From Marinobacter bohaiensis (GTDB taxonomy: Bacteria > Pseudomonadota > Gammaproteobacteria > Pseudomonadales > Oleiphilaceae): a stretch of 64,000 nucleotides of DNA. The position numbers and the translations under genes are program-made. Under the pieces are notes generated by a model. The model was not told the origin of the DNA. It did not search any database and saw only the letters and a list, made by a program, of their open reading frames with translations. The stretch lies in the NCBI RefSeq assembly GCF_003258515.1, contig NZ_QGEH01000001.1, positions 2,604,001-2,668,000 of the forward strand. Direction: 5' to 3'. Below are positions 44,824 through 54,613 of this stretch, piece by piece. How positions within the stretch are numbered: the stretch's first letter is position 1; every line of letters starts with the position of its first letter.

Positions 44824-47559
44824 CTACCCCCTCAATTTCTCCCGCTGCCAATCCGTCTCCGGCTCGTTGAGCGGCAGGCGCAGGTCCATGACGTCTTCTT
44901 CCATGTTGTAGGTGAGCTGGAAGCCCAGGCTGCGGGCGAGGTTGAGCATGGGCTGGTTGTCCGGCAGGACGTTGCCGATCATTTCCACCGTGCCCCGCGA
45001 GCGGCAATAGTCGATCATCTTGCGCATGAGGATGTAGCCCAGCCCTTCCCCTTTCAGGTGGTCGCGCACCATCACGGCGAATTCGCACTGCAGGTTGTCG
45101 GCGTCGGTCCAGACGCGCACGGTGCCGAGAGTTTCCTCACCCTTGCCGTCTTCCCGTTCGGCGTTGGCGATAAAGACCATTTCCCGGTCGTAGTCGATCT
45201 GGACCATCTGGGCCACGTCTTCGTGGGAGAAATGCTTGCGGTACTGGAAGAAGCGATAGCGGATGCTTTCCGGCGACTGGCGCTGGTGGAATTCCAGGTG
45301 CGCCGGTTCGTCCTCCGCCAGCACCGGGCGGACGATGACCTTGCGGCCGGACTTGGGCAGCACCACCCACTCTTCGAGCTCGCGCGGGTATGGCTGGATG
45401 ATCGGCCGGCCCGGTTCCCTGGCCAGATCGATGGCCACGTCCACCGCGACGGCACCATCACGATCGAACAGAAGCGGCAGGATTTCCAGCCCCTTGATCT
45501 GGGGAATGTCGATGACGATCTGCGACAGGGTCACCAGGGTCTCGCAGATCGCACGGATGTCGTCTTCCGGCTGCAGGCTGTATTCCCGCAGCAGGCGGTA
45601 CATGTAGGTGCGGCGCAGCAACTCCTTGGCCAGGACCATGTTCAGCGGCGGCAGGGCGATCTGGCGGTCGGTCATGACGTTGACGCTGGCGCCGGCGGCA
45701 CCACAGACCACCAAAGGCCCGAACAGGGCGTCGCGGGTGATGCCGGTACTGAAGGCGATGCCCCCCAGGTGCTGATAGGTGCGCTGGACGGCAAACCCGA
45801 GGAAGCCGCTGCGCGGGAAGTGGGCGCGGTACTCTTCCATCAGGACGTTACAGGATTCGATGATGGCGGATTCGCTGTTGAGCCCCTGGATCGTCGACTT
45901 GTAGCGGCCGCGGCCGGTCTGCTCCTCCAGGAACGGGTGGCAGCCGCGCTCGTGGATCAGGGTGACGTCGATGGGGCGACGCTCCACCTGGAAGCTCTCC
46001 ACCACGCCGTCCACATCGTCGCAATACACCGTGTCGACGGTGCGGATGCCGTAATCGGCAATGACCGCCCTCGCCTCGCTGTTGGACAGGTGGTTGCGCC
46101 CGGAGCGGTGCGCCTTCATGACGATCTTGCGCGCCAGGGCCCGGTCGGCGTAGTGGTCGGTGAAGGACTCGGGGGTCTCCCGCAGCAGCCTCTGCACGCG
46201 CTGGTGATGGACGTGCTGCATGAAGGCCTTGACCGCCTTCTCCGGCGAGAAGAAGGAGGGGATGCCGGCACGATAGAACTCGTCGCGGGCATCCAGCACG
46301 GTGGCCTGTCCCAGCCAGCAGGTGAAGATATTGAGCCGCGTGCCCTTGGCGGCCTGTACCACGGCGTCTGCGATCTGCAGGCTGTCTTCGGTGAGGCTGG
46401 GCGCGTACATCACCAGCACATTGGAGACGTTGGAATCCTTGGCCAGGATGCGGATGGCCTCGGCGTACAGTTCAGGCGAGGCGTCGTAGTTCAGGTCAAT
46501 CGGGTTCTTGCGGGTCCAGTAGGACGGCAGATGATTGGCCAGGGCGTCGATGGTGTCGTTGGAGAGGCTGGCCAGTTCGCCATCCAGCGCCGCCAGGCGG
46601 TCCACCGCCAGCACGCCGGGGCCAACGCCATTGGCCATGATCACCAGTTCCTCGCGCCGCACCGGACGCATACGGGTCAGCGATTCCAGGGCGTCGAACA
46701 TCTGGCTCAGGCCATCCACCCGCAACACACCGGCCCGGCGCAACACGGCGTTATAGATCGGATCGGTGCGGGTGACACCGATCGGTCGCTCCGCCGGCAT
46801 CCACTCGGATTCCGGCACCCGGCCGCTCTTGACCGCAATCACCGGCTTGGTGCGGGAGGCCACCCGCACCGCCGACATGAAGCGGCGCGGGTTGGGAATA
46901 TTTTCGATGTGCAACAGGATCGCGCGGCAGCGGGTGTCCTGGGCGAGGTAGTCGATGAGGTCATCGTGACCGATGTCCATGCCGTCGCCGAGGGTCAGGA
47001 AATGTGAGAAGCCCACGCCCCGGGCAAAGGCCCAGTCGATGATGCTGCTGGCCACGGTGCCGGACTGACCGACGAACGCCACCTTGCCGGGAATGGCGCC
47101 CATGTGGGCGTAGGTGGCGTTGAGGGAGCGGAACGGCACCATCAGACCGATGGTGTTCGGTCCCAGCACCCGGATGCCGGCCTCGCGGGCGGCGTCGCGT
47201 ACCGAGTACATCAGTGGCTGGCCGGTCTTGCTGTGGGCCCGGGACATGCCGCCGGTCATGACGATGGCGGTGCGCACGCCCGCCTCACCCAGTTGGCGCA
47301 CCATACGCGGCACGGTGTCCGGCGGCGTACAGACAATCGCCAGATCCGGCTTGAAGGGCATCTTGGCGACCTTGGGCACACAGGGCACACCGTGGACGGT
47401 CTGGTACTCGTTGCGGTTGATCACCAGCAGCTTGCCGGGAAACCCGCCGCCCATCAGGTTGCGCAGAACCATACCGCCCAGGCTGTCGGTGCGCTCCGAC
47501 GCCCCGGCGATGACGATGGAATCCGGATTGAACAGGCTTTCCAGATAACGCGTACCCAC
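44824..47559 (-). CDS. pat: Pat/YfiQ-type protein lysine acetyltransferase
   Basis: 911-residue fusion of an NDP-forming acyl-CoA synthetase-like region (about 1-700; LFNPDSIVIAGAS, VLGPNTIGLM, FVGQSGTVASSI) and a C-terminal GNAT acetyltransferase domain (about 740-895; RVWTDADNLQCEFAVMV then GEGLGYILMRKMID). This is the architecture of E. coli PatZ/YfiQ and Salmonella Pat, which acetylate acetyl-CoA synthetase and other proteins. The synthetase part in Pat is not catalytic but senses ligand. The start is GTG with GGGGGAG upstream at 9-nt spacing. It is divergent from an HDAC-family deacetylase gene. Confidence 0.92.
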   Translation of the reverse strand: MGTRYLESLFNPDSIVIAGASERTDSLGGMVLRNLMGGGFPGKLLVINRNEYQTVHGVPCVPKVAKMPFKPDLAIVCTPPDTVPRMVRQLGEAGVRTAIVMTGGMSRAHSKTGQPLMYSVRDAAREAGIRVLGPNTIGLMVPFRSLNATYAHMGAIPGKVAFVGQSGTVASSIIDWAFARGVGFSHFLTLGDGMDIGHDDLIDYLAQDTRCRAILLHIENIPNPRRFMSAVRVASRTKPVIAVKSGRVPESEWMPAERPIGVTRTDPIYNAVLRRAGVLRVDGLSQMFDALESLTRMRPVRREELVIMANGVGPGVLAVDRLAALDGELASLSNDTIDALANHLPSYWTRKNPIDLNYDASPELYAEAIRILAKDSNVSNVLVMYAPSLTEDSLQIADAVVQAAKGTRLNIFTCWLGQATVLDARDEFYRAGIPSFFSPEKAVKAFMQHVHHQRVQRLLRETPESFTDHYADRALARKIVMKAHRSGRNHLSNSEARAVIADYGIRTVDTVYCDDVDGVVESFQVERRPIDVTLIHERGCHPFLEEQTGRGRYKSTIQGLNSESAIIESCNVLMEEYRAHFPRSGFLGFAVQRTYQHLGGIAFSTGITRDALFGPLVVCGAAGASVNVMTDRQIALPPLNMVLAKELLRRTYMYRLLREYSLQPEDDIRAICETLVTLSQIVIDIPQIKGLEILPLLFDRDGAVAVDVAIDLAREPGRPIIQPYPRELEEWVVLPKSGRKVIVRPVLAEDEPAHLEFHQRQSPESIRYRFFQYRKHFSHEDVAQMVQIDYDREMVFIANAEREDGKGEETLGTVRVWTDADNLQCEFAVMVRDHLKGEGLGYILMRKMIDYCRSRGTVEMIGNVLPDNQPMLNLARSLGFQLTYNMEEDVMDLRLPLNEPETDWQREKLRG

Positions 47560-47781
47560 GGTTTCTTCTCCCCCTTTGGCCTGCTCTCATGGTAGGCGGT
47601 CGACGGCCGGTTGAAAACGAAACTTTTGCGTTTCCAAGGCAAATTCCGGCCCGGCGTGCCGCCCCGGAACCCACTGGCCCGCCTACAAAAATCCAGCAAA
47701 GAAAAAAAGCGGCCCCGGGGCATCCCTGTTAATATGGCTATAAAAGACGCACTCCAGTGATACAGCACCACGGGATCAATA

Positions 47782-48711
47782 ATGACAACAGCGTTCTTCT
47801 ATCATGAGGATTTCCTCAAACACGACATGGGGCCGGAGCACCCCGAGTCGCCGGACCGCCTGACGAACCTGATCAGCTATCTGGCCGACAACGGCCTGGA
47901 CCAGGCACTGGATTGGGTGCGCCCGGAAGAAGTCACCCGTGACCAACTGCTGCAGGTGCATCCCGACACCTACCTGCGCCAGCTGGACATGATGCAGCCG
48001 ACCCGCGGCCGTGTGTTCACCGATCCCGACACCGCGATGATGCCCCACACCCTGCGCGCCGCCCGACTGGCCGCCGGGGCCAACGTGCAGGCAGTCGACA
48101 TGGTGGTCTCCGGCCAGGCCACCAACGCGTTCATCGCCGCCCGCCCGCCGGGCCATCACGCCGAGCGCGGACGTTCCATGGGCTTCTGCTTCTACAACAA
48201 CATTGCACTGGCGGCGCGTCATGCCCTGAACTTCCATGGGCTGGAACGGGTCGCCATCGTCGATTTCGACGTGCACCAGGGAAACGGCACAGTGGACATC
48301 GTGCAGGGCGACGAGCGGGTGCTGATGTGCTCCAGCTTCCAGCATCCGTTCTACCCGCATTCCCACGTCTATCGCTGCGCGGAAAACATCGTGAACACGC
48401 CGGTTTCCGCCGGCACCACCGGCTCCGATTATCGTCGGCTGGTGGAGGACGCGTGGCTGCAGAAACTGCAGGACTTCAAGCCACAGATGGTGCTGGTGTC
48501 CGCCGGGTTCGACGCCCATGCCGCGGACCCCATGGCGGAGCTGCAACTGCAAGTGGACGACTACCGCTGGCTGACAGACCTGATCACCAGCGTGGCCGCC
48601 GATTCAGCCGACAACCGGGTGGTGTCGACACTGGAGGGTGGCTATCACCTGAAAGCGCTGTCCGAGGGTGTTACGGCGCATCTTGAGGGGCTAACCGCCA
48701 TCAAGGATTGA
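47782..48711 (+). CDS. Histone deacetylase family protein (class II-like)
   Basis: Zinc-dependent deacetylase of 309 residues. The active-site histidine pair is in RPPGHHAE, and the zinc ligands are Asp and His in VDFDVHQGNGT and Asp in SAGFDAH. The end has STLEGGYHL, with the usual GGY. Bacterial relatives act on acetylpolyamines, acetoin-type or acetyl-lysine substrates. It is divergent from the Pat acetyltransferase, and its 3' end overlaps the next gene, on the opposite strand, by 11 nt. A TATAAA at 47739-47744 may be part of its promoter. Confidence 0.92.
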   Translation: MTTAFFYHEDFLKHDMGPEHPESPDRLTNLISYLADNGLDQALDWVRPEEVTRDQLLQVHPDTYLRQLDMMQPTRGRVFTDPDTAMMPHTLRAARLAAGANVQAVDMVVSGQATNAFIAARPPGHHAERGRSMGFCFYNNIALAARHALNFHGLERVAIVDFDVHQGNGTVDIVQGDERVLMCSSFQHPFYPHSHVYRCAENIVNTPVSAGTTGSDYRRLVEDAWLQKLQDFKPQMVLVSAGFDAHAADPMAELQLQVDDYRWLTDLITSVAADSADNRVVSTLEGGYHLKALSEGVTAHLEGLTAIKD

Positions 48712-49480
48712 GCGGCGAGGTGTTGCCGGGTAACGCGAAGATACTGTCCAGAGTGCCGTCCTGACGCAGACTTTCCAGGGCCGCCCTCATCTCGTCTTCC
48801 AGTTCGGGGTGTAGAGCTCGACGGGACATATACAGATGCCCCTCCTGCCCGGCCCGAAAGTTGCGCATGCGGAAATCCTCCGGTGACAGATCGAGAGACG
48901 CCAGGGTGTGATAGATCGCCTGGTCACTGCACAGAATGGCACTGACACGCCCCAGCTTGAGCATCTCCAGCGCCTGAAAGATATCCCGCACGGCAAACTT
49001 GTGGATGCCCTGTGCCCGGGCGAACGCCTCGCCGTAATAGGTTCCGTGAACGAAGGCGACGGGTTTGCCCCGCAACCCTTCCAGGGTCAACACGACGTCC
49101 GATGATCTCAGGCCTGTCATGATCGCGCGCGTCGTGACAACCGGCCCGAGATCAATAGCCTCGTCCGCCAGCCGGGGACTTTCAAAAAGCACCACGAAAT
49201 CCACCTCGCCGCGCAACAGCTCGGTGATGGCCCGGCGGTGGGGACGCAGTTCGTACTTGACGGGAAGGTCGGCCCGGGTGACCAGTTGGTGGGCCAGGTC
49301 GACCAGGGAGCCCTCGGGGGAGCCGTAGCGGCCGGCGTAACCCCAGGGCCAGACTTCGGGGATGGCAAAGATGGCGGGCTCATCGGCATCGGTCGCGTAG
49401 ACCGATGCGCTCCCCAGCACGAGAGCCAGGGCAGCCAATCGCAGCAAGGCGGTCAGGTTCAAACTCGTGCTCTCAGGCAA
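48701..49480 (-). CDS. Periplasmic substrate-binding protein (SBP_bac_3 family)
   Basis: 259 residues with a signal peptide ending ASVYA and a type-3 extracellular solute-binding fold (PEVWPWGYAGRYGSPEGSLVDLAHQL, ELLRGEVDFVVLF, GVSAILCSDQA in related form). There are no ABC transporter subunits nearby, so it may be an orphan sensor-type binding protein. The listed start is TTG and poorly supported; a second TTG at 49462 gives a shorter signal peptide. It overlaps the deacetylase gene tail to tail by 11 nt. Confidence 0.8.
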   Translation of the reverse strand: MPESTSLNLTALLRLAALALVLGSASVYATDADEPAIFAIPEVWPWGYAGRYGSPEGSLVDLAHQLVTRADLPVKYELRPHRRAITELLRGEVDFVVLFESPRLADEAIDLGPVVTTRAIMTGLRSSDVVLTLEGLRGKPVAFVHGTYYGEAFARAQGIHKFAVRDIFQALEMLKLGRVSAILCSDQAIYHTLASLDLSPEDFRMRNFRAGQEGHLYMSRRALHPELEDEMRAALESLRQDGTLDSIFALPGNTSPLNP

Positions 49481-49543
49481 TCATCGAAGCTGCCAATCTA
49501 GCACGGTCTGACCCACCTTGCCGCTTTTACCGGACCGCAGACG

Positions 49544-49951
49544 TCAGACCGCCGCCTGCTGACCCGAGGAGGTCATAACCTCCTCGCGAATGCCGTCCCA
49601 GCCGTCCTTGATCTGGCGCAGCAGGCTGGACACTTCGTCCAGCTTGGCCACGTCGTTGTGCCGGTTGGCTTCGAACAGGGTGCGCTCCATATACTCATAG
49701 AGCGATTCCAGCCGCTCGGCCAGTTCGCCGCCCTGCTCGAAATTCAGGAAGCCGCGCAGGCCGCCGATGATCTCGATCGCCTTGCTGATCAACTGCCCTT
49801 TGCCAGCGATGTCATTGGCCTGCATGCGCGCTTTGGCCATGTTGATCCGCTCCAGGGCACCGTTGTACAGAAGCTGGATCAGCTTGTGCGGATCCGCATC
49901 GGTGATGCTGGTCTGGGTGTTGACGCGCTGATAAGCCTGTAAACCGTTCAT
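49544..49951 (-). CDS. fliS: Flagellar export chaperone FliS
   Basis: 135-residue helical-bundle protein that holds flagellin before export. The start NGLQAYQRVNTQTSITDADPHKLIQLLYNGAL is the family hallmark, seen here in the AYQ and PHKLIQLLYNGAL segments. Last gene of the unit fliC-flaG-fliD-fliS, 36 nt after fliD. Confidence 0.95.
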   Translation of the reverse strand: MNGLQAYQRVNTQTSITDADPHKLIQLLYNGALERINMAKARMQANDIAGKGQLISKAIEIIGGLRGFLNFEQGGELAERLESLYEYMERTLFEANRHNDVAKLDEVSSLLRQIKDGWDGIREEVMTSSGQQAAV

Positions 49952-49987
49952 GATGAACCTCTCACTTCTCCTGCAAGCCAGCGATGA

Positions 49988-51967
49988 TTAGCTGTCATTG
50001 CTGTTGTTGGGTGCCAGCGCGGCCAGTTGCTGGCTGATGTATTCCTGGGTGTTATTGAGCTGCGCAATCAGCGAATCGGCCGCCGTGAACTGACTGACCA
50101 GCCGCTCCCGGTATCGGGTCATGCGATCTTCCAGTTCGAGACGCTCTTCCTCGATCTCGGCCAGGTCGTCCTGAAGGTTGTCGGTCCGGTTCTCCAGGGT
50201 GCCATCGGAGCCCAGGATATCGGTGACCATATTGACCGTCTGCTCACCGATCCCCTCGATGAAGGACACGGTGCCGCGGGGACCGGTCTGGTCCCCGGTG
50301 ATGCGAACCTGCATGCCGGCGGCGCCGACAGAGCCTTCCACGAACAGGATTTGACCTTCCCCGGTCGCACGCTGGCCGTTAATGGTGCCCGCCACGTCCT
50401 TGCCCACCGTACCGGTGGCCACGCTCAGCCCCAGGTCCGCCGCGGAATTGGTGTCTACAGATGCGATGCTGACGTTGGATTCGCTACCGAACGCGCCGGA
50501 CTTGAACGACAGGGCACCGCTGGTGCTGTCGAAATCCACCTGCACGGACTTGCCGGAGCTGCTCAGCGCCGTATTGGTGTTGAGCTGCTCCTGGATCTGG
50601 GCGGCCAGTTCCTCACGGGTGTAGGTGCCCGCATCCAGGGTAATGCTGACGGAGGTTTCGCCATCCACCTTGAACGTCAGGTTGTCATTGTCGCCGTCGA
50701 TGGTGACTGATCCTGCGCCCACGTTGGTGCCGGTCAGCGAGCCCTGGGTCGCCGCCTGGGTGATGTTGATGCTGTACTCACCCGGCTCGGTATTGATACC
50801 GCTGCTGACGAACTCCACCTGGGCATCGCTGGTCCGCCCCTGCTCGGCAAACAGGGCTGTGACGTCGTCCGGGTTCGCCTCAAGCTGCTCAACGAACTTC
50901 TCCTGGTCGAACTCAAGCTTACCGGTCTCGTAGTCAGTGGTGATGCCCACGTCCGCCAGGGTGCGCACCGCAGAATCTTCCAGCCCCGGCACGATGCGGG
51001 TCAGCATGTTACGCAACCCGTTCTGGATACCGCGCACCGTGGAATCGCCGGACAGAACGCCGGCCGTCTGCGTCTCGGAGTTATAACCCGCCAGACCGGA
51101 AATGGTGTCCTGCAGCGCGTTGAATTTTTCAACAAAACTCGCCACACGATCCGTCACCGCGCCGGTGTCCTGCTCGACCTTGACCGTGGACGTGACACCC
51201 TCAGCCTTCACCTCGAAGGTCAGCCCGTCGATGACGTTGTCGATGGTATTGCTGGAACGGGTGATGCTGATCCCGTTGACCTGGACCACTGCGTCCTTGG
51301 CCTCAACCGTCTCGGTCAGGTTCTGGGCGGTGCCGTTGAAGACGAACTGGGACAGGCCGGCGGCGTCGGTGTTGTTGCCGTCGCTGTCATTAACGCCGAT
51401 GCGAATGGCGTTGTCGGTACCGGTTTCGTCCGAGGACATGACCAGACGATAACCGTCGCCGGTGTCGATCACGCCGGCGGACACGGCCAGGCCGGAATCG
51501 TTGATCTCGTCGGCAATGCCCTGCAGCGTGTTGTTGGAGCTGTCGATATCGATCAGCTTGGTTTCACCGCCGACGCTGATGCTGAGGGTACCGGTGCCGA
51601 CCGGGGTGGCGTCACGATCCTCGAAGGTGCCGGACGCGAGAGACTGGGCCTGGGCCAGGCTGTCCACCTGCACGGTGTAGCTGCCGCGGCTGGCTTCGGT
51701 GCTGTCGACGGTGACTGCCACATCCTCGTTGGAGGAGGAGGCGGAGAAGGATTTGAGATTGTCGGCTGCACTCAGCTGACGCATTGGCAGGCGCAATTCC
51801 GTAATCGCGCTGCGCAGCGTGCCGTAGGCTGAGATCAGCGTCTCCGCCTTTTGCTGTTTGCTGTCCAGCCGGTTGGTGACCGGCTCTTTCTCCGCAGCCA
51901 CCAGCTGATCGACGAGATCCGAATTCAGGACCCCGGAACCGATACCCAGTGATGAAATGCCTGCCAT
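49988..51967 (-). CDS. fliD: Flagellar hook-associated protein 2 (filament cap) FliD
   Basis: 659-residue filament cap protein. N-terminal FliD domain begins AGISSLGIGSGVL, and the C-terminal FliD domain has a heptad-rich tail (DDLAEIEEERLELEDRMTRYRERL region) that forms the coiled coil, ending with FTAADSLIAQLNNTQEYISQQL. Flagellin-hook IN motif-like repeats are seen in the middle (GEYSINITQAAT). It is longer than the E. coli protein (468), mainly through the variable middle. A near-perfect sigma28 promoter lies 42 nt upstream. Confidence 0.95.
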   Translation of the reverse strand: MAGISSLGIGSGVLNSDLVDQLVAAEKEPVTNRLDSKQQKAETLISAYGTLRSAITELRLPMRQLSAADNLKSFSASSSNEDVAVTVDSTEASRGSYTVQVDSLAQAQSLASGTFEDRDATPVGTGTLSISVGGETKLIDIDSSNNTLQGIADEINDSGLAVSAGVIDTGDGYRLVMSSDETGTDNAIRIGVNDSDGNNTDAAGLSQFVFNGTAQNLTETVEAKDAVVQVNGISITRSSNTIDNVIDGLTFEVKAEGVTSTVKVEQDTGAVTDRVASFVEKFNALQDTISGLAGYNSETQTAGVLSGDSTVRGIQNGLRNMLTRIVPGLEDSAVRTLADVGITTDYETGKLEFDQEKFVEQLEANPDDVTALFAEQGRTSDAQVEFVSSGINTEPGEYSINITQAATQGSLTGTNVGAGSVTIDGDNDNLTFKVDGETSVSITLDAGTYTREELAAQIQEQLNTNTALSSSGKSVQVDFDSTSGALSFKSGAFGSESNVSIASVDTNSAADLGLSVATGTVGKDVAGTINGQRATGEGQILFVEGSVGAAGMQVRITGDQTGPRGTVSFIEGIGEQTVNMVTDILGSDGTLENRTDNLQDDLAEIEEERLELEDRMTRYRERLVSQFTAADSLIAQLNNTQEYISQQLAALAPNNSNDS

Positions 51968-52008
51968 AGTTTCAGCCCCTCAAGAAGGCAACCTATCCCT
52001 TTGTACGC

Positions 52009-52035
52009 TTATCGGCCAAAAGCGGCAAAACTTTG
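52009..52035 (-). promoter_or_regulatory. Sigma28 (FliA) promoter of fliD
   Basis: Read on the minus strand: CAAAGTTT, 11 nt, GCCGATAA. This matches the consensus TAAAGTTT-N11-GCCGATAA at 15 of 16 positions with the right spacing. Confidence 0.9.
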
Positions 52036-52171
52036 CCCTTTGCCCCGATCGCTTTGTAACAATATGTATCCAGACTGCGAGATCTCACAGTACGCTTACG
52101 ACACTCCGCCGCAACCGCGCCAGCCATTGAAGCCTCCAGAAAAGCACTGCCATTTCAGGTCCCTGGATGCA

Positions 52172-52204
52172 AAACACCGCCGACCCCATAGGAGCCGGCG
52201 GTGC
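52172..52204 (-). terminator. Terminator-like hairpin after flaG
   Basis: On the minus strand stem CACCGCCG/CGGCGGTG with a 13-nt loop, followed by four T residues. fliD then has its own promoter. Confidence 0.7.
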
Positions 52205-52246
52205 TGAAATACCGCTATTTGGGCCCGGCATGACACCGGCAAGACC

Positions 52247-52678
52247 CTACACTTCGATATTGAATAGCGTCAGCGGTTCGTCCTGCTGCAAGTTTTCGGC
52301 CAACCTCAAAGCCACGTCGTCCGGAATCTGCCGAATGACCTCATCGGTCTGCTGGTCCACCACCCTCACGATTGTCTTGCCGGAGTCGTTGTCGACCTCA
52401 AACTGGAGGTCGCGCTGAACCGTCTGCACGAAGTCGTTGAGTTGGGAGACCGCCTTATCCAGAGATTCTTTCTGGGCTTCCTGCTGATTCTCAAGACGCT
52501 GCACACGGGACTGGTCAGAAGCCTGTCGCAGTGCCACCACCCTGGAATCGGAAGCCGCCTGGGCTCGAGCGGAAGGCGTGTTTCCTTCAGCCTGAGGTGA
52601 CGCAGACGCCCGAGCCGGAGGCTGATCACTGGAGCGAACCAGCTTCAAATCCGGGCCATTCAGGTTTACGTCAGTCAT
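52247..52678 (-). CDS. flaG: Flagellar protein FlaG
   Basis: 143-residue FlaG-family protein: a disordered N-terminal half rich in Ala, Ser and Gln, then a conserved C-terminal domain (LQFEVDNDSGKTIVRVVD, then EVIRQIPDDVALRLAENL). FlaG affects filament length in polar flagella. It lies between flagellin and fliD, its usual place. Confidence 0.92.
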   Translation of the reverse strand: MTDVNLNGPDLKLVRSSDQPPARASASPQAEGNTPSARAQAASDSRVVALRQASDQSRVQRLENQQEAQKESLDKAVSQLNDFVQTVQRDLQFEVDNDSGKTIVRVVDQQTDEVIRQIPDDVALRLAENLQQDEPLTLFNIEV

Positions 52679-52707
52679 AGCTCACCCCACTATCCTGATA
52701 CGGCGGA

Positions 52708-52733
52708 AAGCCGGCCCCCGAAAGGGCCGGCTT
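52708..52733 (-). terminator. Partial terminator after the first flagellin gene
   Basis: 10-bp stem AAGCCGGCCC/GGGCCGGCTT with a 6-nt loop but only three T residues on the minus strand; some read-through into flaG is likely. Confidence 0.65.
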
Positions 52734-52750
52734 TTACCGTGCTATCCCTG

Positions 52751-54190
52751 TTACTGCAGGAGGGACAGAACCTGCTGCGGACGGGCATTGGCCTGAGCCA
52801 GGACCGAGATACCGGCCTGCTGCAGAACCTGGGACTTGGACAGCTTCGCGGTTTCGGATGCGAAGTCGGCGTCCAGGATCCGGCCCTGGGCAGCGGACAG
52901 GTTCTCAGAGGTGGTCGCGATCGCTTCGATGGTGGACTCGAAGCGGTTCTGGATCGCACCCAGGTCCGCACGCTGGCTGTTAATCGAGGACAGCGCGGCA
53001 TCGATCGTTTCGATAGCGGCGTTCGCGCCATCAGTGGTCGTGATGTCAATCTCAGCTACGGAGCTCAACGTACCACCCCCGTCAGCGATTGCTGTTGTTC
53101 CGCCAGAAACACTGAAGGCGCTACTAGAGGAAAGGTCAACAGTGCCCGTCACAGTACCTGCGGTCGCAGAGCTGAAATCGACACTACCACCTTCACTACC
53201 AGCCATGGTGGCTGCGGCCGTTCCGGTGTTTGCGTAGCTCGAGATACTGATGTCAGCACCACTCTCGCTAGTCAGCTTCAGTTGCTCAGTACCGGATTCC
53301 GTAACAACCTGAGCCGTAATACCGGTTACCGCGGAGTTATCATTGATCGCATCTGCAAGTGAGGAATAGTCGCCGCCAGTAACGGTCGCGGAAATCGAGA
53401 CCTCTTCCCCAGTTCCATCGTTCTCACCGGCCAAATCAAAGCTAACTGTACCGTCAGCAATACCGCTCAGAGTTGCCTCAGTTCTTGCACTCGCTGTTAC
53501 ACCAGTATCGGCACTGAAAGCGTTAATACCCGCAGCAATGTCCTGCGCTGAATCTCCGGCCACTGTCGTGTAGGTGCCGCTGGCACCATTACCAGAAACC
53601 TCTATCGCCTCACTTCCGGCAACAGCGTTAGATGCAGCCGCTTGACCAAGCGCGGTACCGCTTGCACCAAAGGTATAGTTGCCAATATCCGTTCCACGCG
53701 CGCTGCCCATGGTGACATTGATAGTCTGGTTGGCATTGGCGCCGACCTGGAACTGGGCGTTAGTAAAGTCGCCGTTCAACAGGGTCTGGCCGTTGAAGTT
53801 GGTGGTGTCGGCGACGCGGTTCAGTTCCGCCTGCAACTGGCTTACTTCGGCCTGCAGCGACTTCCGGTCAGAAGAGGAATTGGTGTCGTTGGCCGACTGG
53901 ACCGACAGCTCACGAATCCGCTGCAGCAGGTCACCGGCCTGCCCCAGCGCGCCTTCAGCGGTCTGTGCCAGGGAGATACCGTCGTTGGCGTTGCGCTGGG
54001 CAACGTTCAGGCCGCGGATCTGTGAATCGAAACGAGAGGAAATCGCCAGACCAGCCGCATCGTCTTTAGCCGAGTTGATGCGCAGACCGGAGGACAGACG
54101 CTCAAGAGCCTGGTCCGAGAGAGACTGGGACTTGTTCAGGTTGTTCTGAGCGCTTAAGGACGCAACGTTAGTGTTGATACCGAGAGCCAT
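52751..54190 (-). CDS. fliC: Flagellin (sigma28-controlled copy)
   Basis: 479-residue flagellin. The conserved N-terminal D0/D1 ([37 protein letters not shown]) and C-terminal D1/D0 ([33 protein letters not shown]) are intact, so it should polymerise. The middle (about 170-370) is variable, richer in Ser, Thr and Gly, and has lower GC, as is normal. Its closest partner in the window is the second flagellin at 54730. It has its own sigma28 promoter and heads fliC-flaG-fliD-fliS. Confidence 0.95.
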   Translation of the reverse strand: MALGINTNVASLSAQNNLNKSQSLSDQALERLSSGLRINSAKDDAAGLAISSRFDSQIRGLNVAQRNANDGISLAQTAEGALGQAGDLLQRIRELSVQSANDTNSSSDRKSLQAEVSQLQAELNRVADTTNFNGQTLLNGDFTNAQFQVGANANQTINVTMGSARGTDIGNYTFGASGTALGQAAASNAVAGSEAIEVSGNGASGTYTTVAGDSAQDIAAGINAFSADTGVTASARTEATLSGIADGTVSFDLAGENDGTGEEVSISATVTGGDYSSLADAINDNSAVTGITAQVVTESGTEQLKLTSESGADISISSYANTGTAAATMAGSEGGSVDFSSATAGTVTGTVDLSSSSAFSVSGGTTAIADGGGTLSSVAEIDITTTDGANAAIETIDAALSSINSQRADLGAIQNRFESTIEAIATTSENLSAAQGRILDADFASETAKLSKSQVLQQAGISVLAQANARPQQVLSLLQ

Positions 54191-54278
54191 GATGCTTCTC
54201 CTTGAAACCGTCAGTTTTGACTGGAAAGAGGTCTGGCGCCCGTTTTCATCAGTTGGGTGCGCCGCCCTGCTGTAATGC

Positions 54279-54305
54279 TTAGCGGCGAGGGTTAAGAATC
54301 CTTTA
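54279..54305 (-). promoter_or_regulatory. Sigma28 promoter of the first flagellin gene
   Basis: Minus strand TAAAGGAT, 11 nt, GCCGCTAA: 13 of 16 consensus positions with correct spacing, about 90 nt before the ATG. Confidence 0.78.
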
Positions 54306-54613
54306 GAAAGAATTTCGGATTTTCTTGTTAACTAATGTAAATCACTATCACGCTTTCAGTTTTATTTTACTTTTCATAAAGATAGGTCGATAAAAAATCC
54401 TTCCTCATATCGCCTCAACGCCTAAAGCGGGTGCAAGACCCGGCCATCCCATCGAGTGCGTCTGCCGCTCGTGACTTCCCCACACTCGGTTGAAAAAGCG
54501 GCAATTCCCTTCCTGCCGGTCAGTCAAAATATCGGCGCCCGCAAGCCGACCCGTCTCGCGACAAATTATTTTTTACAATCATTATCAGTGACTTATAAAT
54601 AAAAACAAGAAAC

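Noticed and set aside
45058-47007. Long open frame of 649 codons antisense to the Pat gene, with similar long ones at 25362-27440 and 2341-3858
   Set aside because: They mirror the third-position GC of the true genes on the other strand and have no recognisable protein features.
54386-54393. GTCGATAA on the plus strand as a sigma28 -10 for the second flagellin
   Set aside because: The matching -35 window (54367-54374) agrees at only 5 of 8 positions and it is about 340 nt from the start codon; the sigma54 site is far better placed.
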